A DNA stretch of 64,000 bases, taken from positions 16,293 through 80,292 of the forward strand of contig LLCB01000265.1 in the NCBI GenBank assembly GCA_001414345.1, given 5' to 3'. Source of the stretch: Hymenoscyphus infarciens (lineage: Eukaryota > Ascomycota > Leotiomycetes > Helotiales > Helotiaceae). The notes under the pieces were generated by a model. That model was not told where the DNA came from and made no database searches. It saw only the letters and a list, made by a program, of their open reading frames with translations. The position numbers were made by a program, and so were the translations under genes. Below are positions 1 to 11,272 of the stretch, piece by piece; the stretch's first letter is position 1, and the number at the start of each line of letters is the position of its first letter.

Positions 1-2318
1 TGTACCATGCGGAGGATACAAAAAGGATTTCAAATGGAGGCCTTTTGAGGAAACCACATTTGCGAATAAAGTGGTCCCGCCCAAGACTAAGACGGGTAAG
101 CATCAGATATTGAAATATTGTGGTTGCCAAAACTAACTTTATGTAGCTTCTGTTGACTTGGGCAAACCACCCGAAAGACCATCTGTGCCAGTTGCCCCAA
201 TCGCAACTACCAGTCCAAAATCCGATGTCTCTTCAACACCCGGCGCCGAGGCCGAAGCAGATGTTTCCATGCAGGATTCATTCTTCCACGCCGCGGCGCC
301 GACTCCACCCAATCAATCCCCTCTACCCGACCTTCACTTCGACCATCCCCCTTTATTCGATATGAGCACACCTCCATACATGCGAGAATTGCCTAGACCC
401 CGATTCGAGGCAGATTCTATAACAAAAAGTCTGAGTAGTTTGTTTGAAGATACAAATTTGGCTCCGCCGAATATCTCACCCAGGGCATCATTCTCCGGTC
501 AATCTCCAAGACTGATTGATCTTTTGTTGCCTGGATCAGAGCTCAATGCCAGGCCGGGTTCGGTATCAATACCGCCTCTTAATATATCAACACCAGCGTT
601 GACAATGTCTCCAATGGAGCCCCATTTCTTGCCACCCATGGAAATGTCAAACGATGGGATCATGGATGATGATGTGGAAGAGGTTATTCGTGAATCACAA
701 ATGTCGGATGCCGAAAGATGGATGTCAGGGAGTCCAATATATTTTGGATCTGGTTCGTCATCGCCATCTTTCTTGCGATCTTCGTCTCCAGCCTTTATGA
801 GAGGCGATGATCCGTTCAATAAGATTTACAGACAGCCTGAAGTTCAGGCAGGAAGCCCGGAAATGTTGATGCTTCGGTTTGATAAGCAGACATGCGGTAT
901 TCTGTCTGTCAAAGATGGGCCTAATGAGAACCCATGGAGGACTCTGGTATGGCCACTAGCCAGAGATTCGCCTGCACTATACCATGCCATAGCTTCCATG
1001 ACAGCGTTCCATACTTCAAAAGAGAAACCTGCTCTTCGGGTTGATGGTATGGAGCATATGAGACGCAGCATTCGCTCTCTCGCTTCGGGCATCGAAAAGA
1101 TGCGAACTGATACTGCATTGGCAACTACGCTTGTACTAGCATTCTCTGAATCTTGGGATCAACATATCAGTACTGGGATTGAGCACTTACGAGGAGCTAA
1201 AATATTGGTCAACCAAGCCTTGATTTCTCACCAGAAGAAGAACCTGACCGGGGATGATCTATCACGTCTTCGATTTCTCTGCAATACCTGGATATACATG
1301 GACGTCATCGCTCGTCTTACCTCAGTAGATGATGAGAGTAATGATCTCGATCATTATACCCCTCTGAATATGCACTCGTTTCCCAATAACAGCGAGGTAG
1401 ATCCACTCATGGGTTGTGCCTCTACTCTCTTCCCTCTCATTGGTAGAGTTGCCAACCTTTGTCGAAGAGTCCGTATGGTAGAGACCAATTCCATTCAAAT
1501 CATTAGCCAGGCTATTGAGCTGAAAGAGTCAATCGAACAGTGGTCTCCGCCTCCGGGATCTGCTTTCGAACGTCCTGAGGATCCAACGAGTGAGATACAA
1601 CATGCTCTTCAGACTGCGGAAGCTTATCGTTATGCAACGCTTCTTTACCTCCACCAAGCTGTACCCGAAATCCCATCTCTTACCTCTGCGCAACTAGCGA
1701 AGAAAGTTCTTGTTTATCTCGCCACGGTGCCATTGAGTAGTCGTTTAGTGATCGTGCAGATCTATCCCCTCCTCGCTGCGGGATGCGAAGCTTATGACAA
1801 TGAAGATCGGCAATGGGTCGAAGACCGATGGCACAACATGGTCTCTAGAATGTGGATAGGGAACGTCGATCGTTGCTGGGAAGTCATGCAAGAAGTTTGG
1901 CAGCGACGAGATGCCGACGAAATCGCTAAAGCCGAAAAGGAGAACCGACGACGCCCAACTCACGGTGGAATGATACATTCCGAGAGTAGCAAGCGCAAAT
2001 TTGAAGAAGAGATGGCGATGGATGATATATTTTCGTTTGAGGGCATGCTGGGCTCTAATAATTCTTTGACTGGTGGTAGCAACAATGCTGTGGCGAAAAA
2101 AAAGAGGAATAATAGTGCAAGTGGATTTTCGGGTGGCAACAAGAGACTGGATCCGGTTACTGAGGATATGGATCCGGAACTTACAGTTCGAGGTAGGATG
2201 CATTGGGTTGGTGTTATGAAGGATTGGGACTGGGAAAGTAAGTGTTGAGTTCCCTTTGCCTGCTGGTATTGGTTCGTTGAGGAGAGTTAGCTAACATGCA
2301 CTAGTTCTTCTCGGTTAA
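1..2318 (+). CDS. Fungal-specific transcription factor, 5' end outside window
   Basis: Likely Zn2Cys6-class nuclear regulator. The first exon (to 95) reads PCGGYKKDFKWRPFEE, a stretch typical of the region just after the binuclear zinc cluster, so the DNA-binding domain lies off the left edge. Intron 1 is 96-146 (gtaagc...tag, branch aactaac). The main exon is 147-2237. A last intron, 2238-2304 (gtaagt...gctaac...tag), replaces the apparent stop at 2246 and gives the ending DWDWEILLG with TAA at 2316-2318. The N-terminal third is proline/serine-rich and low in complexity. From about 800 to 1800 the protein resembles the Fungal_trans_2 middle-homology region (MLRFDKQTCGIL, WPLARDSPALYHAIASMTAF, HLRGAKIL). 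The C-terminal part has acidic/basic low-complexity tracts. Target genes cannot be deduced. The family call is fairly secure and the exact ortholog is unknown. Confidence 0.85.
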
Positions 2319-3998
2319 TCCCGCGCAAAATAGGGGGAGCTCTAGCTTCCTTTATATTCTTACATTCCTTTCGACAACCTGATTTTGGAAAGTCCGTTCC
2401 TTCTCTGTAGGAGTTATGTTATCTGTCGAGTGACAATCGAATTGGGAGTGTGGATGGGCGCTTCGGTTTGGATGCAATGTTTTATTCTGTATTTTTCGTA
2501 GAAACACAACTCACCCATCCTGGGTAGCTCATTTTGTTGCGTGGTAGTTCGACACTGGAGGAAATCACAAGCATAGATAGATGGATTTGATTTTAAATGC
2601 GGTTTTCTGGTGTGTCTTGGGGGGGTTTTAGCGAAGCGAGGTGTCAAGGAGTTATTGTTCTCTCGGAGTTATTTGGTTGTTCAGTGAACAGTGCTGTGAT
2701 GCAGAATATGATTGAGGGCGAGTTGGGCAGACGAGACGAGTTTGAAATTGCCACCGTAACAAACTTTACAGCAAGCGCAAGTGAAGCGTTGAGAGGAAAC
2801 GATTTGGGGATTGGGGCGGCTGGATATTTTCCTTCGGCGTCCGTTAGGATGGCTGGTCTACTGGAAAATTGAACAAGTGAAAGGTGGGAAGATGTCGTGA
2901 GTGGATGGTCGAATAGAGGCGACGTACATGGAGGTGGCGTGGTACATACATTGAAACTTGTTCTCAAGATGTTATCTCCAATATACTTTTCATTCTTATA
3001 TTCTGCCAAGTGGCGTTTTGTTGGAATAGTTTGCCATTCATTTATTTTCAGCGATTCTCCTTTTTGCATTGAAAGAAGGGAAAATCAACATTACGGGAGC
3101 CTGTACCGGGAAGTCTACGTGTGCTCCCTTGGCATATCTTAGCGCTGAGCGGGCATATTAGGGTACTGCCCCCACTCTGTCGGTATGTCTCCGTTGATAA
3201 TTACTTGAACTAGTAGCAGAGTCAACCCCCCCTAGCGGCGACCTTGTTTTGTTTTGTATTTTGGCGAGAATGACAGTAGCGTGGTCAAGAACAAACATGA
3301 GCTTGTGATGTAATCGCCACAACTCATCGCGAGATGTATTGAAGTTTAGAAGTGCTGTATAGTGCGTCTCTCGAAACTTCCTTGTCATTCTCACCTCGTC
3401 AGCTCTTCAAAAATGTTAGTACGATGAAATAGCTGACGAACAGGCTGTTCTGAATTGCCTACAGTTGTCAGCAGTAGACAGAATGTTTTCCCAGATCAGA
3501 TCTATATGGTTCTTGTGTATGCAGAATTTCAGTTTATATCCGGAAATGGGATAAGGTGGGACAAGGAGGTGGTGGTCTAGGTGGATCCAAAACCCCCATA
3601 TTTACCTCCCTTGGCGGCCCATAACTTCTCCATGGCACGTCTGGAGATAAACTCCGCTTCTAGTCACGCAGGCGCCCACACCGATAACATTATCCCGTCA
3701 GTTGTCTCGATATCGTTATTTTCCACTTGGCTGTCTCTAGGCGTTGTAAAAAGGGTCAGCAAAATGGTCAGTGATCCGGATTCACACGATATCTTGAGAT
3801 GCGGAAAGTATTTACTGTCCTGCATGCCAGTATGGCGTGCTGAGAGTAGGTCTTGATGTTATCGATATCTAGAGCTGGAATTTGGATAATCAGTGATAAG
3901 TACATGATGGAGTTGTTTTCTTTGCATTTCTCACTTGATGGTCATTGAATCTAGATCTGAGTCTTCCCCAGTACCAGTTCTTCGGAAATCCCCTCAAG
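2319..3998. other. Intergenic spacer between transcription factor and transporter
   Basis: Normal base composition. Short open frames occur on both strands (for example 2597-2872 plus and 2644-3069 minus), but none has recognisable domains, introns or codon structure. It presumably holds the 3' UTR of the upstream gene and the promoter and 5' UTR of the transporter. I see nothing else supported here. Confidence 0.5.
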
Positions 3999-6381
3999 AT
4001 GCCATCCTCACAATCGACGACGGCCACGATTCCAGGCCAAGTGCCAGATGAGGATACTGAGGACAGAAAAGAACCTTTGACAAATGTTGAGGTTGTCGAA
4101 GATGCTTTTTTGGACATCACGCGACCTTTCCCACCAAATCCCCATCTTCAAGAAGAGGAATCGGCTTTTACTTTAAGAGCTGTGATCACGGGTATCATTC
4201 TTGGAGGGATTGTTTCGGCTTCGAATATGTATCTTTGTTTGAAGAGTGGGTGGACTTTCGGGGCCTCTCTTTTTGGTATTTTTCCATTCCATTCGATGAA
4301 ACACTTCAACAATTTAACAATGGAAATCTCACTAACAACACCATAGGCGCAATTCTCGGTTTCGCTATACTGAAAACCACCAGTAAATTCCTGCCTAAAG
4401 CTTTCGGGGGACGCTATTTTGGACCTCGTGAAAACGTAACAGTTCAGTCCGTGGCGACCGGAGCTGGAAGCAAGTCCATTATATTCGAAGGAGCGATTCC
4501 AGCCATGTACCATCTCAAACTACTTTCTGAGCACCCAAAGGAGGATTTCTGGCGTCTTATCACATTCACAGGCATATGCGCATTCTACGGATGTTTCTTT
4601 GGTATCGCCTTGAGGAAATTCTACATCATCCGATTGAAAGGAATCTTCCCGACTCCAACAGCAACAGCGATTACGATCCGAAACTTACACGGTGCAGTCG
4701 GTGGTGGACGAGACGGAATCAAGAAAGCTGTTGTGTTAATGGGTGCTTTTGGAGTGGCATGTGTATTCAAAGTGGTTAGTACTTATGCTCCAGGAATAAT
4801 GTGGGATTGGAATATCTTCTGGTGGATCTACCACAATACCGACTGGAAAAGCGCGATTGCGGCTAGTAATTGGGGATGGTTCATTGAGTTTACGCCTGCT
4901 TTCTTCGGGGTCGGGATGTTGACTGGTATGAATGTCGGTCTGAGTTACCTTGGAGGCTCAGTCGTTGCTTGGGGGATTATTGGACCGGCTACGATTCACA
5001 CTGGATTGACCTTTGGAGTCCCGAATAAGAATGATGCGCACATTATAAACTATAAGGGGATGGAACTTGCGGATCCAGTTAATCGACCTTCGGCGAGATA
5101 TTTTCTTCTGTGGCCAGGATTATTGATTTTGTTCGCGGCCACGTTCACGGAAGTTGCATTGAACGGTCCTGCGATGTGGAAGGGGTTAAAACTGGCAACT
5201 GCTAGTGCTTTTACGAAAATCCCGAGACATGAGAAGTTGAGAAGAGGTCATGAGAAAGCGGATGATTATCTTAGTAGGGAAGACCATGAAGATGACGATC
5301 CTTGTCCGATGAGTGAGAGGGTACCTGCTTGGATGTGGCTCTCGGGGACTGCTTTGACGATGTTATTTACTATTATTGTACTGGCAAAGCAGTATCATAT
5401 TGTAAGTTTCCCCTCTTGAGCATTCTCGCTTAGCTTGTTGTTCCGCTCTCCTTTTTTCCCACAAGCTTCGAATCAAAACTTACCAATCTTTTAGAACGTT
5501 GGAGTATCTATACTTTCCATTGTTCTTGGTTTCCTCTTCTCATGTATTGCCACACAATCCGCAGCTTCCGCAGATATCGCACCTGCTTCCTACTGCGGAA
5601 AAGCATCTCAACTCGTGTTCGGTGGGGTCACCAGTTCCTCCGGTTACTCACTCCACGATAAACAACTAGTAAATCTCGTTGCAGGCGTAGTAGCCACCGG
5701 AGCTGCAGCCCAAAGCACAGATATGGTATCCGACTTGCGAACCGGTTATCTCTTAGGTGCCTCTCATCGGGCCCAGTTTTATGGCCAAGTCATAGGCTCT
5801 TTCGTCGCTGTGTGGTTAAGTGTCGGATTATTTGTCTTATTTACAAGTGCATATCCTTGTATCCTGGATGTAAGTATTGAGACCTGTTCTTTTAGTACTC
5901 CTGCTTTGGGGGCTTGGGTAGCTGTTGCTCAGGCTGTAACACAATCCTCTCTCCCAATTCCTTCTGCAAGGTACTTATCCCTCCACCCCCCTTAACTCTC
6001 AATTCTCAAAACTAATTTATAAATAGCGGATATATGGCCATCGCTTTTGGTATCGGTGCTTCACTCCTCACCATAGCACGTTACAAGTGGATTCCCGCCC
6101 GCCACCACAAATTCATCCCCAATCTCTCCGTCTTCGGTCTCGCATTTATGGTTCCCAGCTCACAATATTCCATCGCCATGGCATCAGGAGGTATCGTAGC
6201 TTTTGTTTGGGCAAAGAAATTCAATTCCTCATATGAATTGGGGGCTTTCTCAATTCCGGCGGGGATGATTGCTGGAGAGGGGATTGGAGGGTTGATTACT
6301 GCGTTATTGGAGATTACGAATGTGGGTGGGACTAAGTACGGGACGGGGGTGGGGTGCATTTTGAATGCTTATTGTGGATGA
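3999..6381 (+). CDS. OPT-superfamily membrane transporter (YGL114W/YSL-like)
   Basis: Predicted multi-pass membrane transporter of the oligopeptide transporter superfamily, which moves small peptides or metal chelates. Four exons: 3999-4275, 4347-5401, 5495-5970 and 6027-6381. The introns (71, 93, 56 bp) have GT...AG ends and agreeing phases, giving about 720 aa, close to yeast YGL114W. The N terminus is acidic and cytoplasmic-looking. The first membrane segment follows with the conserved SNMYLCLKSGWTFGASLFG. Other diagnostic stretches are FGGRYFGPRENVTVQSVATG, GAIPAMYHLKLLS, GMNVGLSYLGGSVVAWGIIG, AAQSTDMVSDLRTGYLLGAS and SGYMAIAFGIG. The start ATG at 3999 gives a short soluble leader. An upstream in-frame extension to 3945 has no ATG. 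No lesions are seen. The substrate cannot be told from sequence; peptide or metal-chelate transport is family knowledge. Confidence 0.9.
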
Positions 6382-6949
6382 GCGAGGGTCTTGGATAAAG
6401 AAGATTCACGAGCTGAAAATACTGAGAAAAAAACTGGAAAGTTCATCATGATGAATACAGAAAATCACTCCTAAATGTAATCGCCATTCAGGATAGATCA
6501 GGCATCAGGATTTCCCTCAAAGATATTGTTTTGATCTCAAACACTAACTTTACCAGTGTGAGAACTAAGTAGAGTAGAGTAGAGTAACGGCTATTACTCT
6601 ACTCTACTTAACCGATTTTAAGTACTACTATACTCTACTCAACACTACTCTATGTAACTCTAAGTAATACTCTAAGTAGTCGGGCTAAATCACTCTATAC
6701 CGGGCCGGAGTATTAGAGTAGCGTTTTTAAAGTTCTAGGAGCTTAAGCGAGGTTAGCGAGGTTCTATTTCTACTCTTTTTACTACGTTACTTCTTTCTTT
6801 TAGTTTAAATAAATTAGGTATTAAATCTTTAAGAAGAATAAGAAGGACCCGGAGACTAAACAGAATAACTTTAAGAATAATTACTTTGTACTTTAGTCTA
6901 TTTAGCTATTTATAGTATATTACTAAGAGTTTTACTCTAAGTAATCTAA

Positions 6950-7269
6950 GGCTCTGTTTAGATTAGATTATTTAGAGGATTATTTTAGAGATTATCTAGG
7001 ATTATTTAAGATTATTTAAAAGGATTAATAATAATCCGAACCTCTAAACACCTCTATAGGTAGTAATTCACTCTTATAGATATTAATTCACCTCTTTTAA
7101 GTATCGTATATATGAATTATATAGACTTATTAGCTCTTTTGTATACTTAGAGCTCTTAAGGCAGTTATACTAAGAGAGCGCTTTTTGGATTATAATTACG
7201 ATAATAAAAGGCTCTAGAGAAGAAGTAATTATAGATAGTATCGCTCTTCTTTATTATCTTACTCTATAG

Positions 7270-7300
<31 letters not shown>

Positions 7301-7578
7301 AGGTGTAGATATATAGAGTACTAAGAGTAGATAATCTGAATTCTACTTAAAATCGAGTAGATTTTATTTTAGTAAGAGATTAATTAAGATTATTAAATAA
7401 TCCTTAAAATATACTAACGTGTTTATATTATAGAGATTATTTGAGATTATATATATATATTTTTTTTTTTTTGATTTCAACTATTCTATTTAGCTGCTTA
7501 GTAGCGCTATGCAGACGTCTTGAGATTATATTATAATCTTTAAAATAATCCTTGAAATAAGCTAATCTAAACAGAGCC
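6950..7578. mobile_element. Harbinger/Tourist-like MITE, 629 bp
   Basis: Terminal inverted repeats start GGCTCTGTTTAGATTAG at 6950 and end CTAATCTAAACAGAGCC at 7578. The similarity extends over about 46 bp with only four mismatches. A direct TAA sits on each side (6947-6949 and 7579-7581), the TWA target duplication typical of PIF/Harbinger elements, whose termini often begin with a similar GGC...TGTTT. The interior is AT-rich and noncoding and includes a (TAG)n array and a T-run. It is inserted within the TACTCT repeat family. Confidence 0.75.
7272..7301. repeat. (AGT)n microsatellite
   Basis: About ten uninterrupted AGT units inside the Harbinger-like MITE. Confidence 0.95.
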
Positions 7579-8345
7579 TAAGTAATTACTCTACTCTACT
7601 TACCAAAGTCGTTACTTATACTCTACTCTACTCTACTTATTACTACTCGAGTACTACTCGAGTAGTACGGGCCGAGTCGGACCGATCAGACCAATGCTCC
7701 GGAGTTGCGTCGGAGTAGCGTTATAGAGCTGCCGAGTGCTTAAGCGAGATAATCTTTCCTCTCTATTTACTCTATAACTTCTTTAATATTCGTTTTAATA
7801 AATGAGTTATTAATTATAGATTTATAAATATAAGTACTTACTCTATATAATGACTAATATTATTAATATTTAGCTTCATAAGCCTTATAACTACTTAGAA
7901 ACTACTTTACTATATAAATATATATATATATATATATTACTAAGACTACTCGAGTACTTGAGTAGTTATAAGTAACTACTCTACTCTACTTATCTGATCC
8001 GCTACTTATACTCTAATCTACTCTACTTATCACTACTCGAGTAGTACTCGAGTAGTTGAGTAGTCTGTTAATACGCTGTGTGGAAGATTCGCCAGTGATT
8101 ACTCCCCAGGTAGACGTAGGGCTTGTCCCGTGAACTAAACTCCACCTGGGAAAGACTAGAAACTCTGTTCATCTAGTACTTTTACTTCCTCCCACCTCTC
8201 TTCCAGCGTAATGACTGAGTAAAATAAAGTAGAGTATTTGACAACTACTCTAGTCTGCTCAATGAAATCGGCCGTTGCTCAAACTCTACTTTACTCTGAA
8301 GTTACTCGGAGTGACGTTGAGCAATGGAGTAATTTGTCATTACAA

Positions 8346-9211
8346 CGCCCATTTCCCAAAACGCATTGAGATTCTGCCCTGGAAAGCAGTTCAATATCTA
8401 GACTGGCTCGGCGAGTACAAAATCTCCATTCTAAGTGTACTAGGTGAATACTCATTTGGATTGGAAGGGAGATGTTTGGTTTATATCCAAAAAGCGATTA
8501 CCAAGGCAGGTTAGCCAAGATAGCGCCAACAACACAGCCGAAAACTTGTTTCCCATTGCAGCTTCCCAAAAGGATAGGAATATACTTGATACTTCTGTTC
8601 AATCTTTGGATGATGTTAATGCTATCATCCTCTTCCAAGTCAAGCGGCATTGGCGATGTCTAAGCATGACTTGAAAAGGAAAGATGAGAGCCCAAGTCCA
8701 CAGGAAATCTAACTCCAAAGAGCGATTCCTCTTTATTACATTAAATTTTGGAATTGCAGTCACGGCATCAGAAGCATGCAAGGTATGACACAATTGATAT
8801 TATTGTAAAGCTCTATACTACTAAACGAAGACGACCATATGTGACACTCCACTTGGATGCCTAGCCAAGGACCAGAAGTCGGATGGCGAAATATTCCATC
8901 AACGCCGATAGACGGAGGCCAAAATTAGGCATCATCCACAACCAATGTAGTCGAGGCGATCTTATTGAGTCATTCGGAGGTAAGGAAGTAATCTGCACTT
9001 GAAGTTTATTAGCAAAGATTCTCTGCACAAAAATTCTGCAAAGAACAAATAATAAAGAAGGCCTCAGTTGAAAGATGAAAAGTCTCGAGTTTTTGTCAGC
9101 ATTCAACACAAAGTGTCTTCAGCATTAGCATGGAAAGTTAACATCATAGGCGCCCGCTCCCCAACAAGTAAAAGAAGAAAATCTCGACAACGTACCTTGC
9201 AAACTCCCTCA
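8346..9211. other. Normal-composition spacer with no recognised gene
   Basis: Composition is like coding islands, but the open frames on both strands (for example 8472-8663 plus and 8861-9109 minus) show no family resemblance. It may hold the 3' UTR or further exons of the minus-strand gene model that ends at 9212. Nothing firmer can be stated. Confidence 0.4.
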
Positions 9212-9772
9212 TCAACACGCATACCACATATCAAGAATTCTAAAAGACGAAGCAATCAGCACACATCCAATCGACACATCGTGCTTCGACTCATTGAGCT
9301 TCCTCCTCGACATTTGTTCAGGTAATCGAACCAGTTTATTCCTCAACGTCGCTAAGTAACGACTCCGTATTTGATAGTACTTGTGTTGCTCATCATCTAA
9401 TGTCTCCCATCGCCAGGGAACTCTGCGATCGCTCGAAGGTATGAAAGGATCGTTGGGTAAGCTTACTGTCTTCAGTCCACAAGTTAGCTGTTGTGCGATA
9501 ATAGATATTCTTGCGACGATGAGTGAAGAAGAGGTATGTTCAGATAGTCCGTTTGGTTAAGACAGGTTAATCACCATGCGAGCAAAAGCTCATTAAGATA
9601 GGGGCGACACGAAAGTTCATCAAGATAACTCGGGGCTGTGGACGGTTGGGGTGCGGGGAGCTTACCTTGAATTTTTGGGTGCGCACGCGGTTGCGAGCAG
9701 TCGCGACGAGAAAATCATCGCGTTACAGACCAGCTGCGCGATGCGTCGGTCTTCGAGCAGATGCATTGCCAT
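9212..9772 (-). CDS. Possible small two-exon protein with mitochondrial-type N terminus
   Basis: Unrecognised. Reading the minus strand, exon 1 (9772-9666) starts MAMHLLEDRRIAQLV and contains an alternative start MIFSSRLLATACAPKNSR that looks like a mitochondrial presequence: basic and Ser/Ala/Leu-rich with no acidic residue. A GTAAGC donor at 9665 and an AG at 9510 define a 156-bp intron whose phase joins exactly to a 99-codon open exon (9509-9212). That exon carries RRVPWRWETLDDEQHKYYQI and RYLATLRNKLVRLPEQ. The total is about 134 aa, or about 116 from the internal Met. A CACGTGAC box lies about 125 bp upstream. Chance cannot be excluded: the exon is short and I know no homolog. Further 3' exons are possible. 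Confidence 0.3.
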
Positions 9773-9895
9773 TGAGGGTAAGAGGCAAGATGCTTTGTTG
9801 GCGGGAAACAAAAAAGTTGTTGATGAGGAAGAAAGTTTGGAAGGCCGGGAGAATTTGAGATTTTAACTCGGCCGCGATTAGTCTTAGCGCCGTAG

Positions 9896-9903
9896 CACGT
9901 GAC
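9896..9903. promoter_or_regulatory. CACGTGAC E-box
   Basis: A CACGTGAC motif, the core recognised by Cbf1-type bHLH factors in ascomycetes, lies 124 bp upstream of the minus-strand gene model starting at 9772 and just before the RIP block begins. The assignment rests on motif and position only. Confidence 0.3.
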
Positions 9904-10594
9904 TGTCCCACTCATCTCTGTTTGCGGACGCAAACCTAGATAGTCTACTATAATCAAACATACTTATAGAAGCCGAAACACCAACTTTCGAGATGATGCT
10001 TACTTAAGAATCATTTGTATTACAAGTATTACAGGTCTAGAAGAAAAGAATAACTCTAAGAGATAGTCTTATAACAAAAAACATTTCTACTACGGTTTTC
10101 TAAATTAGAGCGTTTTAGACGACTAATAGAGCGTTCTATATATACTAAAAGTCGGAAACGACGACTAAATCGCAAATTCTAAAGAGTAAATCGTAAATCT
10201 CAAAAGTCAAGTATTTATTATATAGAGTTCTCTAAAAACTATCTCTAATCTTTCTTAATATTTCTTCTTTTAGTCTAGCTCTTTAGCTCTCTACTTATAA
10301 TAAGAGTACTAATTATATACTACTATTAAAGAGATATATAAAAGTATATTCAAATAGAATAGCGTATATAGATACTAGACTTAATACTAAAGAAAAGATT
10401 AAATTAGCTTTTTATATTAAAAAAGTTAGAATATTTATATATAAGAGATTAGACTATATAAAAGTCTAATAATACTATAGTTTAAAATCTAAATAATATA
10501 AATAATAATAATAACTAAAGCTTAGCTAGTTACGTTAACTTAGTAATTCTAGATAGCTAGCTATTATAATTTATAAGTAGAATATAGCTATTTA

Positions 10595-11272
10595 TCTCTT
10601 TAGTTATTCTTATACTCTACGTATAGATACGTTTAGTAGTCTGGTTTGAAACTACTCTTATTTAAAGTAGTTTTAGACTAAAATCTAGATAGCTTCGAAC
10701 TATAATACTACTAAGCTAGTTTAGAAGTACTAAGATATTAAAATCTGAATTAAAGCTCTTTCTATCTCTTTCTAATATAGCTAATTACTACTATAAATAG
10801 ATATATTATACTACTTATACTAGCTCTTAGTTTAATATATATAAGGTAAGCGCGCCGTGTACTTAAGAGGCCTTCTCTTTAAGAGGACTTTTTTAGTAGC
10901 TTTTAAGACTCTTTTAGTAGACTTTTTCGTCCTAGCTTATTAGTATTAGCTTTACGCTATTCTAGAGAAGATATATTAATTAAAAAGAAGAATAAAAGAG
11001 TATAAAAGTGGCGGTGGAAGTGATAGAAGTAGTAGAAGTAGATAGAGGCTATATTATAGGCTAACTTATACTGAAAAAATCATTTTTTTAGTAGAGCTTT
11101 TTAAATATAAGATTATAGATAAATTATCGTTGAATTTTAGTATTATTATATACTTTAGTAGAGTTTAAAGAATAAGAGAATAATTTAAATATTTAGTTAT
11201 ATTAGAGCTAGAAATATAAGATTAGAACCGCGTTCTACTAAATCACGTAGAGTATAAGAATAACTAAAGAGA
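10595..11272. mobile_element. TIR element (MITE family B), copy 1, 678 bp
   Basis: Inverted ends: TCTCTTTAGTTATTCTTATA at 10595 is matched by the reverse complement ending at 11272, over about 28 bp before weaker similarity. A TA dinucleotide abuts each end (10593-10594 and 11273-11274), suggesting a Tc1/mariner-type TA target. A second copy lies at 54477-55162. The interior is RIP-mutated and has no coding capacity. Confidence 0.6.

Larger units (their letters stand above)
6555..8345. repeat. TACTCT-rich dispersed repeat family, four degenerate copies
   Basis: Four related stretches occur at about 6580-6800, 7583-7800, 7976-8060 and 8215-8345. Each opens with runs of TACTCTACTCTACTTA, followed in the longer copies by a GGGCCG block, AGTAGCGTT and GCTTAAGCGAG. 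The 8215-8345 copy is less eroded and is flanked by an inverted AATGAC/GTCATT pair. The three left copies are strongly AT-biased and nearly lack CA/TG, as expected after RIP. No coding remnant is visible, so this is probably a small non-autonomous element or satellite-like repeat. Confidence 0.55.

Noticed and set aside
2597..3069. Overlapping 91-aa and 141-aa frames after the transcription factor
   Set aside because: Mutually antisense with no domain or splice logic; treated as intergenic.
9068..9325. 85-aa plus-strand basic frame
   Set aside because: Antisense to the better supported minus-strand spliced frame; composition Arg/Ser/His-rich without domain.
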